A DNA stretch of 64,000 bases from CALNYZ01 sp942490945 (GCA_942490945.1 CALNYZ010000018.1:1550001-1614000); one strand, 5' to 3'. Positions 43,321-53,177 are shown, counted from the stretch's first letter. The notes: a model not told the origin generated them from the letters alone. Made by a program: numbers and translations.

Positions 43321-44280
43321 TTATTTATTTGCCAAACTATCAAGATAACGTTCTGCATCAAGTGCTGCCATACAACCGGAACCGGCCGAGGTGATTGCCT
43401 GGCGATACATATGATCGGCAACGTCGCCGGCGGCAAACACGCCTGGTACGCTGGTCGCTGTTGCGTTGCCCGCGGTGCCACTTTGCACTTTTAAATAACC
43501 GTGTTCCATATCTAACTGGCCTGCAAAAATATCGGTATTGGGTTTGTGGCCAATGGCAATAAACACACCCATTAATTGAATCTCTTTTGTGCTACCATCT
43601 TGTGTATTCTTGATTCGCACACCGGTTACACCACTTGCATCACCGAGAACTTCATCAATTTCATGATGCCATTCAATCGTGACGTTTCCGGATTTTGATT
43701 TTTCAATCAGCTGCTCGGAGAGAATTTTTTCAGAACGGAATTTATCGCGGCGGTGTATCACGGTAACGTGCTTGGCGATATTGGATAAATACAGGGCTTC
43801 TTCAACAGCCGTATTGCCACCACCAACGACCGCGACATCCTGATTTTTGTAAAAGAATCCGTCGCAGGTTGCACAACCAGACACACCGCGACCCTTGAAT
43901 GCTTCTTCTGAATCGATGCCGAGATACATGGCCGAAGCGCCTGTTGCAACAATCAGGGCATCACACGTGTAGGTACCGTTATCACCGGTTAAGGTAAAGG
44001 GTTTGCTTTTTAAATCCACTTTATTGATGTGGTCAAAAATAACTTCGGTATTAAACCGCTCGGCGTGTTTTTGCATGCGTTCCATGAGCGCTGGGCCCTG
44101 CAGACCTTCCACATCACCTGGCCAGTTGTCGACTTCAGTCGTTGTCATTAATTGACCGCCTTGTTCCATGCCGGTGATGACAACGGGATTTAGATTGGCG
44201 CGGGCGCCATAAACGGCGGCTGTATAACCAGCCGGGCCCGACCCAAGAATTAATAATCGACAATGTTTTGTCTCGCTCAT
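43321..44280 (-). CDS. trxB: thioredoxin reductase TrxB
   Basis: The 319-residue FAD enzyme reduces thioredoxin with NADPH. The N-terminal FAD site is LILGSGPAGYTAAVYGARAN, the redox centre is CATC in GRGVSGCATCDGFFYKNQ (about residues 136-139), the NADPH site is AVVGGGNTAVEEALYL, and the last FAD segment is VFAAGDVADHMYRQAITSAGSGCMAA. It is the low-molecular-weight bacterial type and is divergent from ald. Confidence 0.97.
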   Translation of the reverse strand: MSETKHCRLLILGSGPAGYTAAVYGARANLNPVVITGMEQGGQLMTTTEVDNWPGDVEGLQGPALMERMQKHAERFNTEVIFDHINKVDLKSKPFTLTGDNGTYTCDALIVATGASAMYLGIDSEEAFKGRGVSGCATCDGFFYKNQDVAVVGGGNTAVEEALYLSNIAKHVTVIHRRDKFRSEKILSEQLIEKSKSGNVTIEWHHEIDEVLGDASGVTGVRIKNTQDGSTKEIQLMGVFIAIGHKPNTDIFAGQLDMEHGYLKVQSGTAGNATATSVPGVFAAGDVADHMYRQAITSAGSGCMAALDAERYLDSLANK

Positions 44281-44520
44281 GCTATCTCCTAACGACGTTG
44301 TATATAAAACGGTAAACCTTTATCTAGTTACGATGTCGGACAGAATCAAGTCCACTCAGTTCATAAAAGGGTTCAAGAAAGCGGTTCTCAAACGTTTATG
44401 TATCAATGTATATCGCCGCACAAAAGCAATGAATTTGTGGATGAGACAGAAAAGAGTGAATTCAGTGACAACGCAATAACTCGACTATCATAGGTAAAGC
44501 AGGAGCAGGGGTAAAGCATT

Positions 44521-45582
44521 ATGAAAATCGGTATACCACAGGAAATAAAACAAAATGAAGCACGTGTCGCGCTGATACCGTATGCCGTAGCAGAACTGGT
44601 CAATGCCGGGCATGAAGTCCTGATTGCAGCGGGTGCCGGTTTGGCAAGTGGTTATAGCGATTCTGACTACCGCGCGGTAGGGGCACAAATAGTACCGCAA
44701 AGCCGCTTAGTGTATGAACAAGCTGAGCTCATCATCAAGGTAAAAGAACCCATTGATGACGAGCTCGATTGGCTACAATCTCACCACACTTTGTTTTCAT
44801 TTTTACATTTGGCGGCTTTGCCTGCACTGTTGCAGCGTTTAACAGACGTTGGATTAACTGCAATAGGTTTTGAAACCGTCATGGTGGAGGGCAGGTTGCC
44901 GCTGTTAGCGCCCATGAGTGAAATTGCGGGGCGCATAGCTGCGCAATACGGCGCTACGCTCCTGTATGGGCAGAATCATGGTCGGGGTGTGTTGCTGGGC
45001 GGGATTGCTGGCACAGATCGCGGTAATGTGGTGGTAATTGGTGCCGGTATGGCCGGTTCACAAGCCGCAATAACATGCGCTGGCTTGGGTGCAAATGTCA
45101 GCGTGTTCGACGTAAATCAAGTACGTTTGACACAATTACACGCGCAATATGCGAATATAACGACATATTACGCTTACCCCGAGCATATTCAGGAAGCCGC
45201 CATTGCTGCTGACATGGTGATCGGGGCGGTATTAATTCCCGGTGCCCGTGCTCCCAACGTAGTTACAGAATCGACAGTGACAAAAATGCAAAAGGGCAGT
45301 GTTTTGCTTGATATCTCAATAGATCAGGGTGGCTGTATGGAAACTATCAGGCCGACCACTTATTCAGAACCGACATATATTTTGCACGATGTAGTGCATT
45401 TTGCTGTGACGAATATCCCCGGCGCGGTACCGCGAACAGCCTCACAGGCCTTGTCGCACGCAATATTACCGTATGCCAAGGTGCTGGCATCTGCAAATTG
45501 GATTCAAAATGAACAACTTAAGTCCGGTATCAATGTCCAACATGGACATATTGTCCACCCCGCATTACAAAATATAACTTGA
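44521..45582 (+). CDS. ald: alanine dehydrogenase Ald
   Basis: The 353-residue NAD-dependent enzyme interconverts alanine with pyruvate and ammonia. It has MKIGIPQEIKQNEARVAL, the catalytic Lys and His region VKVKEP-like KVKEPIDDEL with FSFLHLAALP, MSEIAGRIAAQYGA, the dinucleotide loop GAGMAGSQAA, and DISIDQGGCMETIRPT. The length is slightly short of the usual 370 residues. It occupies the place lrp holds between trxB and ftsK in E. coli. A purine-rich site agcaggag precedes the ATG. Confidence 0.95.
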   Translation: MKIGIPQEIKQNEARVALIPYAVAELVNAGHEVLIAAGAGLASGYSDSDYRAVGAQIVPQSRLVYEQAELIIKVKEPIDDELDWLQSHHTLFSFLHLAALPALLQRLTDVGLTAIGFETVMVEGRLPLLAPMSEIAGRIAAQYGATLLYGQNHGRGVLLGGIAGTDRGNVVVIGAGMAGSQAAITCAGLGANVSVFDVNQVRLTQLHAQYANITTYYAYPEHIQEAAIAADMVIGAVLIPGARAPNVVTESTVTKMQKGSVLLDISIDQGGCMETIRPTTYSEPTYILHDVVHFAVTNIPGAVPRTASQALSHAILPYAKVLASANWIQNEQLKSGINVQHGHIVHPALQNIT

Positions 45583-45608
45583 CGTTCTGTATAATTCTTT
45601 ATATATTT

Positions 45609-45631
45609 TAATAAGTTATTTTGACTTATTA
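45609..45631. promoter_or_regulatory. AT-rich inverted repeat with embedded -35 box before ftsK
   Basis: A perfect inverted repeat taataagt-tattttg-acttatta lies between ald and ftsK and includes a ttgact (-35-like). It may be an operator over the ftsK promoter, or a weak AT-only terminator hairpin for ald. Confidence 0.45.
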
Positions 45632-45662
45632 ATAAATAAGATTAGCTTCTGGAGAGCAGATT

Positions 45663-48005
45663 TTGGCACAAGCGAAAATTAAGACATCTGCACCGGCTAT
45701 CAGCCACCACCTGCAGCGTGGTCTACGTGAAGCGGCATTATTCATTTGCGGTTTTACCGCCTTGTATCTGGTGATCGCCTTATCCAGTTACCATCCGGGC
45801 GACCCTGGCTGGTCACGAAGCGGGGCATTGCACGGTTCAATAGCAAATTTGGGTGGTCCGACCGGTGCCTGGTTTGCTGATATCTTCCTGAATTTATTCG
45901 GTTATTTGGCTTATTTGTTTCCTGTTATGATAGCCTATGCCGGCTACCTGCTATACAGCGATGCGAGAAATGATCGTGCCACTGACCATCGTGCATTGTT
46001 AATTCGTAGTATCGGTTTCCTGATCACCCTTATTTCAGGTTGTGCTTTGGCCAGCCTGCACGATAAAAGTCTCTACTCCAGTTTACCGGTAAACGCTGGC
46101 GGTATTCTCGGGGATGTTGTCGGTAAGTTGATGGAACAGGGGTTTCATTTTCTTGGCGCAACCATTCTGCTCTTGGCGCTCTTCTTGAGCGGATTTACCT
46201 TGTTCAGTAACTTGTCCTGGTTTCGGATTATGGATTCAACCGGCGCGCTAACCTTAACTGTCATCGATAAGACCTGGGCGTTTTTATCAGATGGCCTGGA
46301 TTCGGTAAAACGTCTGGTTACCTATTTACGTAACAAGCTTGCTGCGAAACAGGAAAGTCGTCTGGAACGTAAGCTTGAAATTGCGCGCAACGAACCAAGC
46401 TTGAACCACATTCCTCCGCTAATTCGCAAAAAACCGGTTATTAAACAGCGTGTTAGCAAACCTAAAATCAGTGCGCGAGTTGAAATTGAACGGCAGGTGC
46501 CGCTATTTGCGACACAACCGAATACCAAGCTGCCACCCTTGTCTTTACTGGACGAATCAGTATCCAGCCCACATCGACTGACAAAAGAATCACTCGAAGC
46601 GATGTCGCGACTGGTGGAAATGAAACTGGCTGATTTTGGCATTAGTGTTGAAGTGGTCTCGGTGCATCCGGGACCGGTGATTACCCGTTTTGAAATTCAA
46701 CCGGCAGCAGGTATAAAAGTCAGTCAAATCAGTAACCTGGCGAAAGATATTGCACGTTCATTGTCGGCAATCAGCGTCCGGGTTGTTGAGGTTATTCCAG
46801 GAAAAGATACCATCGGTATTGAGATCCCGAATGAAAATCGGGAAATCGTCCGTCTCAGCGAAACCTTGAAGTCCGCGGCTTTTGCCGATGCAAAATCACC
46901 TCTGACCCTGGCCTTGGGTAAAGACATCAGCGGGATACCGGTTGTCGCCGATTTGGGCCGCATGCCACACCTGCTTGTTGCCGGCACCACCGGTGCTGGT
47001 AAATCTGTGGCCCTGAACGCGATGATTTTAAGCATTTTATACAATGCTACCCCAAACGAAGTACGTCTGATTATGATCGATCCGAAGATGCTGGAATTGT
47101 CCGTCTATGATGGCATTCCACACTTACTGGCGCCTGTCGTGACAGATATGAAAGAAGCCAATAACGCCTTACGCTGGTGTGTGGCAGAAATGGAAAGCCG
47201 CTACAAGCTGATGTCAGCTCTTAAGGTACGTAACCTGGCGGGCTATAACCGTAAGGTACAGGACGCGAAATTGGCCGGTAAGCCCATTACCGATCCATTC
47301 CATCCGGTAGAAAGCCTGAAGCCGGCTGACGAATTACAACCCTATCCAAGCATCGTCGTAGTCATCGATGAGCTGGCCGACATGATGATGGTGGTGGGAA
47401 AGAAGGTTGAGGAAACCATTGCCCGTCTTGCGCAAAAAGCACGTGCGGCTGGAATTCATCTTATTCTTGCTACACAACGACCTTCGGTGGATGTATTAAC
47501 AGGCCTGATTAAAGCCAATATTCCGACCCGCATAGCATTCCAGGTGTCATCAAAAGTCGATTCACGCACTATTCTGGATCAGATGGGGGCAGAATCCCTG
47601 TTGGGCCATGGTGATATGCTATATCTGCCACCCGGTACAGCTGTGCCGACACGGGTGCATGGCGCATTTGTTGATGACCACGAGGTTCACCGGGTTGTCG
47701 ATGAACTCAAAAAACAGGGCAAACCTCAGTACGAACAGGCCATATTAGACGGTCCGGCAGATTCTGCTGATGGCCTGCCTACCATTACCGCGGATGATGT
47801 TGAAGACGACCCGTTGTACGATCAGGCGGTGCGTATTGTGACTGAAACCCGCAAAGCTTCCATATCCGGTATCCAGCGACGCCTGAAAATCGGTTACAAT
47901 CGAGCTGCACGTATGGTGGAAGCAATGGAGCATATCGGCCTTGTCGGCCCGTTGGAAAGTAACGGGACGCGTGAAGTCCTGGCGCCACCACCTGTTGAAG
48001 TGTAA
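45663..48005 (+). CDS. ftsK: DNA translocase FtsK
   Basis: The 780-residue protein pumps DNA during chromosome segregation and anchors at the division septum. Four N-terminal transmembrane helices (within residues 20-190) are followed by a short linker, the motor with Walker A AGTTGAGKSVALN and Walker B IVVVIDELADMMMV, and the C-terminal gamma winged helix (ITADDVEDDPLYDQAVRIV...GIQRRLKIGYNRAARMVEAME) that reads KOPS sites. The linker is short compared with E. coli. It starts with TTG, with ggagagc upstream. Confidence 0.97.
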   Translation: MAQAKIKTSAPAISHHLQRGLREAALFICGFTALYLVIALSSYHPGDPGWSRSGALHGSIANLGGPTGAWFADIFLNLFGYLAYLFPVMIAYAGYLLYSDARNDRATDHRALLIRSIGFLITLISGCALASLHDKSLYSSLPVNAGGILGDVVGKLMEQGFHFLGATILLLALFLSGFTLFSNLSWFRIMDSTGALTLTVIDKTWAFLSDGLDSVKRLVTYLRNKLAAKQESRLERKLEIARNEPSLNHIPPLIRKKPVIKQRVSKPKISARVEIERQVPLFATQPNTKLPPLSLLDESVSSPHRLTKESLEAMSRLVEMKLADFGISVEVVSVHPGPVITRFEIQPAAGIKVSQISNLAKDIARSLSAISVRVVEVIPGKDTIGIEIPNENREIVRLSETLKSAAFADAKSPLTLALGKDISGIPVVADLGRMPHLLVAGTTGAGKSVALNAMILSILYNATPNEVRLIMIDPKMLELSVYDGIPHLLAPVVTDMKEANNALRWCVAEMESRYKLMSALKVRNLAGYNRKVQDAKLAGKPITDPFHPVESLKPADELQPYPSIVVVIDELADMMMVVGKKVEETIARLAQKARAAGIHLILATQRPSVDVLTGLIKANIPTRIAFQVSSKVDSRTILDQMGAESLLGHGDMLYLPPGTAVPTRVHGAFVDDHEVHRVVDELKKQGKPQYEQAILDGPADSADGLPTITADDVEDDPLYDQAVRIVTETRKASISGIQRRLKIGYNRAARMVEAMEHIGLVGPLESNGTREVLAPPPVEV

Positions 48006-48041
48006 TTTACACTCGATTCACTTAATAAATAAGCGGTAGTT

Positions 48042-48695
48042 ATGTTCACAAAATGTTATTTGTCAGCATGTTATTTCGTGCTGATATTTGTTTCTGTTCC
48101 GACTGTTTTTGCAAACCCATCTGCTGACTCGCTGGTTGAACAATTTAAAAGTGTCAAAACATTCAAGGCAGACTTCAAACAAACTGTCACCAACAAGCAA
48201 GCGGGTAGCAAGGAGCAAACCAGCGGCAGCATTGTATTAAAAGGTGAAAAATTATTTCGCCTCGAATATCTGCGTCCTTACAAACAGATTTATGTTGCTG
48301 ATGGCAAATACATGTGGTTTTACGACGAAGATCTGGAGCAGGTGACGGTACGGCTGCAAAATGACAAGATGTCTGATACACCCGCGTTGATTCTCAGTCA
48401 ACCGGAGCGATTTATAAAACAGTATCAGGTAACCCGGGTACAAGAAGCAGGTGATGACGTGTATACGCTCTTCACAACATCTGAACAAACAGCATTTGAT
48501 AAAATATATTTGCGCTTCAGAAATAACAAATTGCTGCGAATGACCATGTATGACAATTTTGGTTCTGAAACCCGACTGGATTTTACTAATCTGCACTACA
48601 ACATGGCAACAAACGACGACACCTTTAAGTTTATTACACCCAAAGGTGTGGATGTCATCAGACAATTTCCTGAAGCAGGCAATGAAACAGAATAA
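48042..48695 (+). CDS. lolA: outer-membrane lipoprotein carrier LolA
   Basis: The 217-residue periplasmic chaperone ferries lipoproteins from the inner membrane LolCDE to the outer membrane LolB. A signal peptide (MFTKCYLSACYFVLIFVSVPTVFAN) precedes the mature region with VKTFKADFKQTVTNKQ, GSIVLKGEKLFRLEYLRPYKQIYVADGKYMWFYDEDLEQVTVR, and a LolA beta-barrel pattern. It follows ftsK and overlaps rarA, the standard order. Confidence 0.96.
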   Translation: MFTKCYLSACYFVLIFVSVPTVFANPSADSLVEQFKSVKTFKADFKQTVTNKQAGSKEQTSGSIVLKGEKLFRLEYLRPYKQIYVADGKYMWFYDEDLEQVTVRLQNDKMSDTPALILSQPERFIKQYQVTRVQEAGDDVYTLFTTSEQTAFDKIYLRFRNNKLLRMTMYDNFGSETRLDFTNLHYNMATNDDTFKFITPKGVDVIRQFPEAGNETE

Positions 48696-50016
48696 CGACT
48701 TATTCGCTTCTACCGCGCATGCCAAATTTCAACCGCTCGCCGATCAGCTTCGCCCCACCACATTAAATGAATTCTTTGGCCAACAACATATCCTGGGTCA
48801 GGATAAACCATTACGCGTTGCGATTGAGTCCGGCAAGCTACATTCAATGATCCTGTGGGGTCCCCCTGGCACAGGCAAGACAACACTGGCAAGATTGATT
48901 GCAAATTATTGCAAGGCAGATTTTATCACCCTATCTGCCGTATTATCCGGTGTAAAAGACATTCGCGAGGCAGTTCAGGAAGCAAAGCTGAACCAGCAGC
49001 AAGGGCGCGCAACTATTTTATTTGTTGATGAAGTGCATCGATTCAATAAAGCACAGCAAGACGCATTTTTACCGCATGTCGAAAATGGCACCTTTACCTT
49101 TATTGGTGCAACGACCGAGAATCCGTCATTCGAATTAAACAATGCATTATTGTCACGTGCACGCGTGTATGTTTTGCAGTCACTAGGACATGAAGAATTA
49201 AAAACCATTTTCGATCGTGCGGTCTCAAAACCGGTCAGTGGTCTTGGCGACAGGAAACTTACTATTGACGCAGCGCTACGCGATAATATTATTCGTGTCG
49301 CCGATGGCGATGCACGGCGCATGCTGAATTTGCTGGAGATTGCTGCAGATTTTACAGATAAAGACGGTGTGGTCGATGCACAAAAAATTGAAGGCATACT
49401 GACGTACAATGGCCGTCGCTTCGATAATCAGGGCGAAGCCTTTTACGATCAAATTTCGGCACTACACAAATCAGTTCGTGGTTCATCTCCTGATGCCTCC
49501 TTGTACTGGTTTGCAAGAATGATCGATGGTGGCTGTGATCCATTATATATAGCACGCAGAGTCGTGCGCATGGCAAGTGAGGATATTGGTAATGCTGATC
49601 CACGCGCATTGCAAATCGCGCTGAATGCGTGGGATGTGCAGGAACGACTCGGTCATCCGGAAGGCGAGTTGGCCATTGCGCATGCCATTGTTTATTTGGC
49701 GAGCGCACCAAAAAGTAATGCTGTGTACAAGGCATTTAATCAGGTGATGCAGGATGTTAAACAACAATCCTCCCATGATGTACCATTGCACTTGCGTAAT
49801 GCCCCCACCAAACTTATGAACGAATTAGGTTATGGTGAACGCTACCGCTATGCGCACGATGAACCGTATTCGTACGCAGCAGGGGAATTTTATTTCCCGG
49901 CGGATATGAAGCCAACGAATTATTATCAGCCGACACAAAATGGTCTGGAAATAAAAATTCGCGAACGTCTTGAATTTTTACGTAAACTCGATAACGAGGC
50001 GGCGAACAAAAAATGA
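48682..50016 (+). CDS. rarA: replication-associated recombination protein RarA (MgsA)
   Basis: The 444-residue AAA+ ATPase acts at stalled replication forks. Walker A is WGPPGTGKTTLARLIA, with DEVHRFNKAQQDAFLP (Walker B) and GATTENPSFELN (sensor 1). Start MKQNNDLFASTAHAK at 48682 gives the normal RarA N-terminus and overlaps the lolA stop by 14 bases; the frame stays open upstream inside lolA but that is not coding. The C-terminal MgsA domain includes VRMASEDIGNADPRALQIA. Confidence 0.96.
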   Translation: MKQNNDLFASTAHAKFQPLADQLRPTTLNEFFGQQHILGQDKPLRVAIESGKLHSMILWGPPGTGKTTLARLIANYCKADFITLSAVLSGVKDIREAVQEAKLNQQQGRATILFVDEVHRFNKAQQDAFLPHVENGTFTFIGATTENPSFELNNALLSRARVYVLQSLGHEELKTIFDRAVSKPVSGLGDRKLTIDAALRDNIIRVADGDARRMLNLLEIAADFTDKDGVVDAQKIEGILTYNGRRFDNQGEAFYDQISALHKSVRGSSPDASLYWFARMIDGGCDPLYIARRVVRMASEDIGNADPRALQIALNAWDVQERLGHPEGELAIAHAIVYLASAPKSNAVYKAFNQVMQDVKQQSSHDVPLHLRNAPTKLMNELGYGERYRYAHDEPYSYAAGEFYFPADMKPTNYYQPTQNGLEIKIRERLEFLRKLDNEAANKK

Positions 50017-50399
50017 ATTTCACCTGGTCACATTTGTTGATTATAGGGTTGGGCGGTGCAATTGGCGCCATATTACGTTTTATATCATCCAATCTGATTC
50101 ATTCAATCGCAGGGCGCGGGTTTCCCTATGGCACATTAAGTGTCAACGTCGTGGGTTCTTTTATAATGGGTTTGCTATATGTTTTTTTGTTGGAGCGTTC
50201 TGGGCTCTCGGAACAGTGGCGACTGTTTTTACTGGTCGGATTGCTCGGCGCATTGACGACGTTTTCCACCTTTTCGATAGAAACGTTAAATCTTATTGAA
50301 AACAGGGAACTCATTAAGGCGGTTCTCAACGTATTACTAAATGTTGTATTATGTATCGCGGGTACCTGGTTAGGTGTATTGCTTGGGAGAACAGGATGA
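50013..50399 (+). CDS. crcB: fluoride ion channel CrcB (Fluc)
   Basis: The 128-residue, four-helix protein is a small dual-topology fluoride exporter. It has GLGGAIGAILRFISSNLI, the conserved FPYGTLSVNVVGSFIMG and GLLGALTTFSTFSIET. It overlaps the rarA stop and the start of the DUF190 gene by four bases each (ATGA), so the three are translationally coupled. No fluoride riboswitch is seen. Confidence 0.95.
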   Translation: MNFTWSHLLIIGLGGAIGAILRFISSNLIHSIAGRGFPYGTLSVNVVGSFIMGLLYVFLLERSGLSEQWRLFLLVGLLGALTTFSTFSIETLNLIENRELIKAVLNVLLNVVLCIAGTWLGVLLGRTG

Positions 50400-50722
50400 C
50401 GACCGACACAAATGTTAATAACGCCGATAATGCTGTCACTGTGGTACGTGTCTATTTGACTGAAGGTGAAGCACAGCTTAAAGCACTTTTAAAACGTTTG
50501 CGAGACTGGGAAAAACTCAAAGGCGTGACTGTTTTTCGTGGTATATCCGGATTTGGTGAATCCGGTGTAATCCATAATACCAGCATTGTTGATCTGACTC
50601 TGGATTTACCTATTGTTGTTGAATTTTTTGATTCTCCACAAAAAATTACTGAAATTATCGAACATCTCAATACCTTTATAAAACCCGGCCATATTGTAAA
50701 ATGGTCTGCATCAACCAACTAA
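50396..50722 (+). CDS. DUF190 family protein
   Basis: The 108-residue soluble protein has the PII-like ferredoxin fold of the DUF190 family: VRVYLTEGEAQLKALLKRL, VTVFRGISGFGESGVIH, VDLTLDLPIVVEFFDSPQKI. These proteins often sit beside crcB, as here, and may be regulatory. Start ATG 50396 is within the crcB stop. Confidence 0.9.
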   Translation: MTTDTNVNNADNAVTVVRVYLTEGEAQLKALLKRLRDWEKLKGVTVFRGISGFGESGVIHNTSIVDLTLDLPIVVEFFDSPQKITEIIEHLNTFIKPGHIVKWSASTN

Positions 50723-50743
50723 AATAATTTAAAAAGAAATTAC

Positions 50744-52015
50744 ATGCTTGATCCAAAATTATTACGCAGCGATATTGATACCTGTATTGCCAATCTGAAA
50801 AGACGTGGCTTTGAATTTGACAAGGCATTATTTGATTCGCTGGAGAATGAGCGCAAGTCCCTGCAAGTTGCCACGCAAGAGTTACAGAATCAACGCAACA
50901 CACAATCCAAATTAATTGGACAGGCAAAAGCGAAAGGTGAAGATGTTGGCGCCATTATGGCCGAAGTTGGCAAGATTGGTTCGCAACTAAAACAGAATGA
51001 AGAACAATTAAAAGCAGTTTTAAACAAGCTTGATGATTTGTTGCTGGGTGTGCCGAATATTCCACATCAGTCAACACCCGACGGCAAGAATGAAGATGAT
51101 AATGTTGAGATACGTAAATGGGGAAATCCAAAGGCGTATGAGTTTGTTGTTAAAGACCATGTCGATATTGGTGAGCAATTAGGCCAGCTGGATTTTGAGA
51201 CAGCAGCAAAAATCACCGGATCTCGTTTTACTGTGATGAGTGGCAGTATTGCACGTATGCACCGTGCGTTAATTCAATACATGCTCGATCTGCATTCGCA
51301 ACAGCACGGCTATACTGAGACTTATGTACCATTTATCGTGAACAAAGATAGTCTTCAAGGAACCGGACAACTTCCAAAATTTGAAGAAGATCTGTTTAAA
51401 GTGCGCCATGAAAATGATTATTACCTGATACCCACCGCAGAAGTGCCGGTGACAAACATTGTGCGCGATACCATTATTGATGCGGATTACATGCCGCGTA
51501 AATATGTCTGTCATACTCCCTGTTTTCGCAGTGAGGCAGGCTCCTATGGGAAAGATACGCGCGGACTGATTCGGCAGCATCAGTTTGAAAAAGTGGAACT
51601 GGTGCAAATCGTCAAGCCCGAAGACTCTTATGCCGCATTGGAAGAACTAACCGGTCATGCAGAAAAAGTATTGCAAGAACTGGAGCTGCCATACCGCGTT
51701 GTCAGCTTGTGTACTGGTGACATCGGATTTTCTTCAGCCAAGACCTATGATCTGGAAGTCTGGCTACCAGCCCAAAATACATACCGTGAGATATCCTCAT
51801 GCAGTAACTTTGAAGCATTTCAGGCCAGACGAATGAAAGCGCGTTATCGTAACAGTGAAGGTAAACCGGAGCTGGTGCATACCGTGAACGGCTCGGGACT
51901 GGCAGTAGGGAGGACGTTGGTTGCGATTCTTGAAAACTATCAACAACAAGATGGCAGCGTCGTTGTGCCAAAAGTGTTGCGACGCTATATGAATGATCTG
52001 GAAATAATTCGCTAG
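50744..52015 (+). CDS. serS: seryl-tRNA synthetase
   Basis: The 423-residue class II synthetase charges serine to tRNA-Ser and tRNA-Sec. The N-terminal coiled-coil arm (about residues 27-100) is followed by motif 2 region PCFRSEAGSYGKDTRGLIRQHQFEKVEL and motif 3 VNGSGLAVGRTLVAILENYQ. YREISSCSNFEAFQARRMKARYR is intact. It follows the DUF190 gene by 21 bases and faces a small minus-strand gene two bases away. Confidence 0.98.
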   Translation: MLDPKLLRSDIDTCIANLKRRGFEFDKALFDSLENERKSLQVATQELQNQRNTQSKLIGQAKAKGEDVGAIMAEVGKIGSQLKQNEEQLKAVLNKLDDLLLGVPNIPHQSTPDGKNEDDNVEIRKWGNPKAYEFVVKDHVDIGEQLGQLDFETAAKITGSRFTVMSGSIARMHRALIQYMLDLHSQQHGYTETYVPFIVNKDSLQGTGQLPKFEEDLFKVRHENDYYLIPTAEVPVTNIVRDTIIDADYMPRKYVCHTPCFRSEAGSYGKDTRGLIRQHQFEKVELVQIVKPEDSYAALEELTGHAEKVLQELELPYRVVSLCTGDIGFSSAKTYDLEVWLPAQNTYREISSCSNFEAFQARRMKARYRNSEGKPELVHTVNGSGLAVGRTLVAILENYQQQDGSVVVPKVLRRYMNDLEIIR

Positions 52016-52016
52016 A

Positions 52017-52202
52017 TTATTTTTTTACCATCAAAATCAAAAGAATAACAAATCCAATAACAGCAATGATTGGTATTATTGCACCTTGCCAGTCTTTAGC
52101 TGTGCCTTTTGGTGCGTGTTTCATTGCATGACGCATACGCGGAAATATAAATACAAGCATGGCCAATATAAAAAGAGCCGAGCCTATTTTTATCCAGTCC
52201 AT
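52017..52202 (-). CDS. small two-helix membrane protein, 61 aa
   Basis: The protein has two hydrophobic segments (IKIGSALFILAMLVFIFP and AIIPIIAVIGFVILLILMV) flanking a basic histidine-rich loop (RMRHAMKHAPKGTAKDW). It is convergent with serS. It may be a conserved small gammaproteobacterial membrane protein; no function known. The upstream gene's terminator lies just before it. Confidence 0.75.
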   Translation of the reverse strand: MDWIKIGSALFILAMLVFIFPRMRHAMKHAPKGTAKDWQGAIIPIIAVIGFVILLILMVKK

Positions 52203-52234
52203 AATATTCTCTTTTTTAAGTTAGTCGAATAAGA

Positions 52235-52258
52235 AAAGCCCCGGATGTCCGGGGCTTT
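52235..52258 (-). terminator. rho-independent terminator of the BI-1 gene
   Basis: A perfect 11-bp inverted repeat aaagccccgga-tg-tccggggcttt, GC-rich, followed in the minus direction by tctta. It lies 24 bases after the BI-1 gene stop. Confidence 0.9.
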
Positions 52259-52281
52259 AACTGAAAATTTACTACCAGTCA

Positions 52282-52944
52282 TTAGTCATCATTGAAAATT
52301 CCGAGTATATGCAGCAATGCTGTAAATATATTCAGAATAGACAAGAATAAACTTGCGGTTGCCATGATGTAGTTGGTTTGCCCGCCATGAATAATTTGTG
52401 ATGTTTCATAGAGAATAAACCCACTCATAATCATGATGACTACCGCACTGACTGCCAGATGTAATGCCGGAATTTGCAGGAAGATATTTGCCAATGCCGC
52501 GAGTAATACGACAAACATGCCGACCATCAGGAATGCCGCCATAAAGCTGAAGTCTTTACGTGTTGTTAGTGCATAGCCAGACAAGCCCAGGAAAATTACC
52601 CCGGTACCACCCAGAGCAGTTGTAACGATAGAAGGGTTAACCGCAAGATAGTAATTAAGGATAGGACCTAGCCCAAGACCTAGCAGACCAGTGAATGCAA
52701 AAACGACCGGGATGCCTGCCGCGGAATTAGCTGTGCGAGGCAGTACTAACCATAGTAGTGCAATTGCGACAATGTTAGCAACCAGAGCAAAGCCATGTGA
52801 AATTTGCATCGTCACACCAATAAACGCTGCAAGTGCAGCAAATGCCAGTGTCATCGATAATAAAATATAGGTATTTCGAATGACCTTGTTAGTCGACAAA
52901 ACAGAGCTGGAACCACGTGCAAGTGTTTGTTGATTGTCAAACAT
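52282..52944 (-). CDS. Bax inhibitor-1/YccA family membrane protein
   Basis: The 220-residue, seven-helix protein has the BI-1 pattern: VIRNTYILLSMTLAFAALAAFIG, LLGLGLGPILNYYLAV, and a C-terminal MIMSGFILYETSQIIHGGQTNYIMATASLFLSILNIF with the conserved Asp pair partly replaced by FNDD at the end. Such proteins act as pH-gated cation leaks or interact with FtsH in E. coli (YccA). It ends with a terminator. Confidence 0.93.
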   Translation of the reverse strand: MFDNQQTLARGSSSVLSTNKVIRNTYILLSMTLAFAALAAFIGVTMQISHGFALVANIVAIALLWLVLPRTANSAAGIPVVFAFTGLLGLGLGPILNYYLAVNPSIVTTALGGTGVIFLGLSGYALTTRKDFSFMAAFLMVGMFVVLLAALANIFLQIPALHLAVSAVVIMIMSGFILYETSQIIHGGQTNYIMATASLFLSILNIFTALLHILGIFNDD

Positions 52945-53177
52945 TTCCTCTTTACCTCGGTTTAAATTCAGTTAGTTAATAGACATCAGCATACCGTATT
53001 CAGTTCCAAGATCAAGCGCTTTAACATGCTCTAAAACCTTGAATTTTACGCGGTTTACTCTGGAAATCCGCAAAAACTTCCTGTATGCTCCCGTGCCTTC
53101 GCTACGGTGTAATCATATACAGATAATGCGTTTTATTTTTAGAATTTCAAGCGCCGAGTGAAAATTTCAAGCAATCC

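Noticed and set aside
45609..45631. Strong terminator after ald
   Set aside because: The hairpin is made only of A/T pairs and lacks a T tract, so it was recorded as a possible operator instead.
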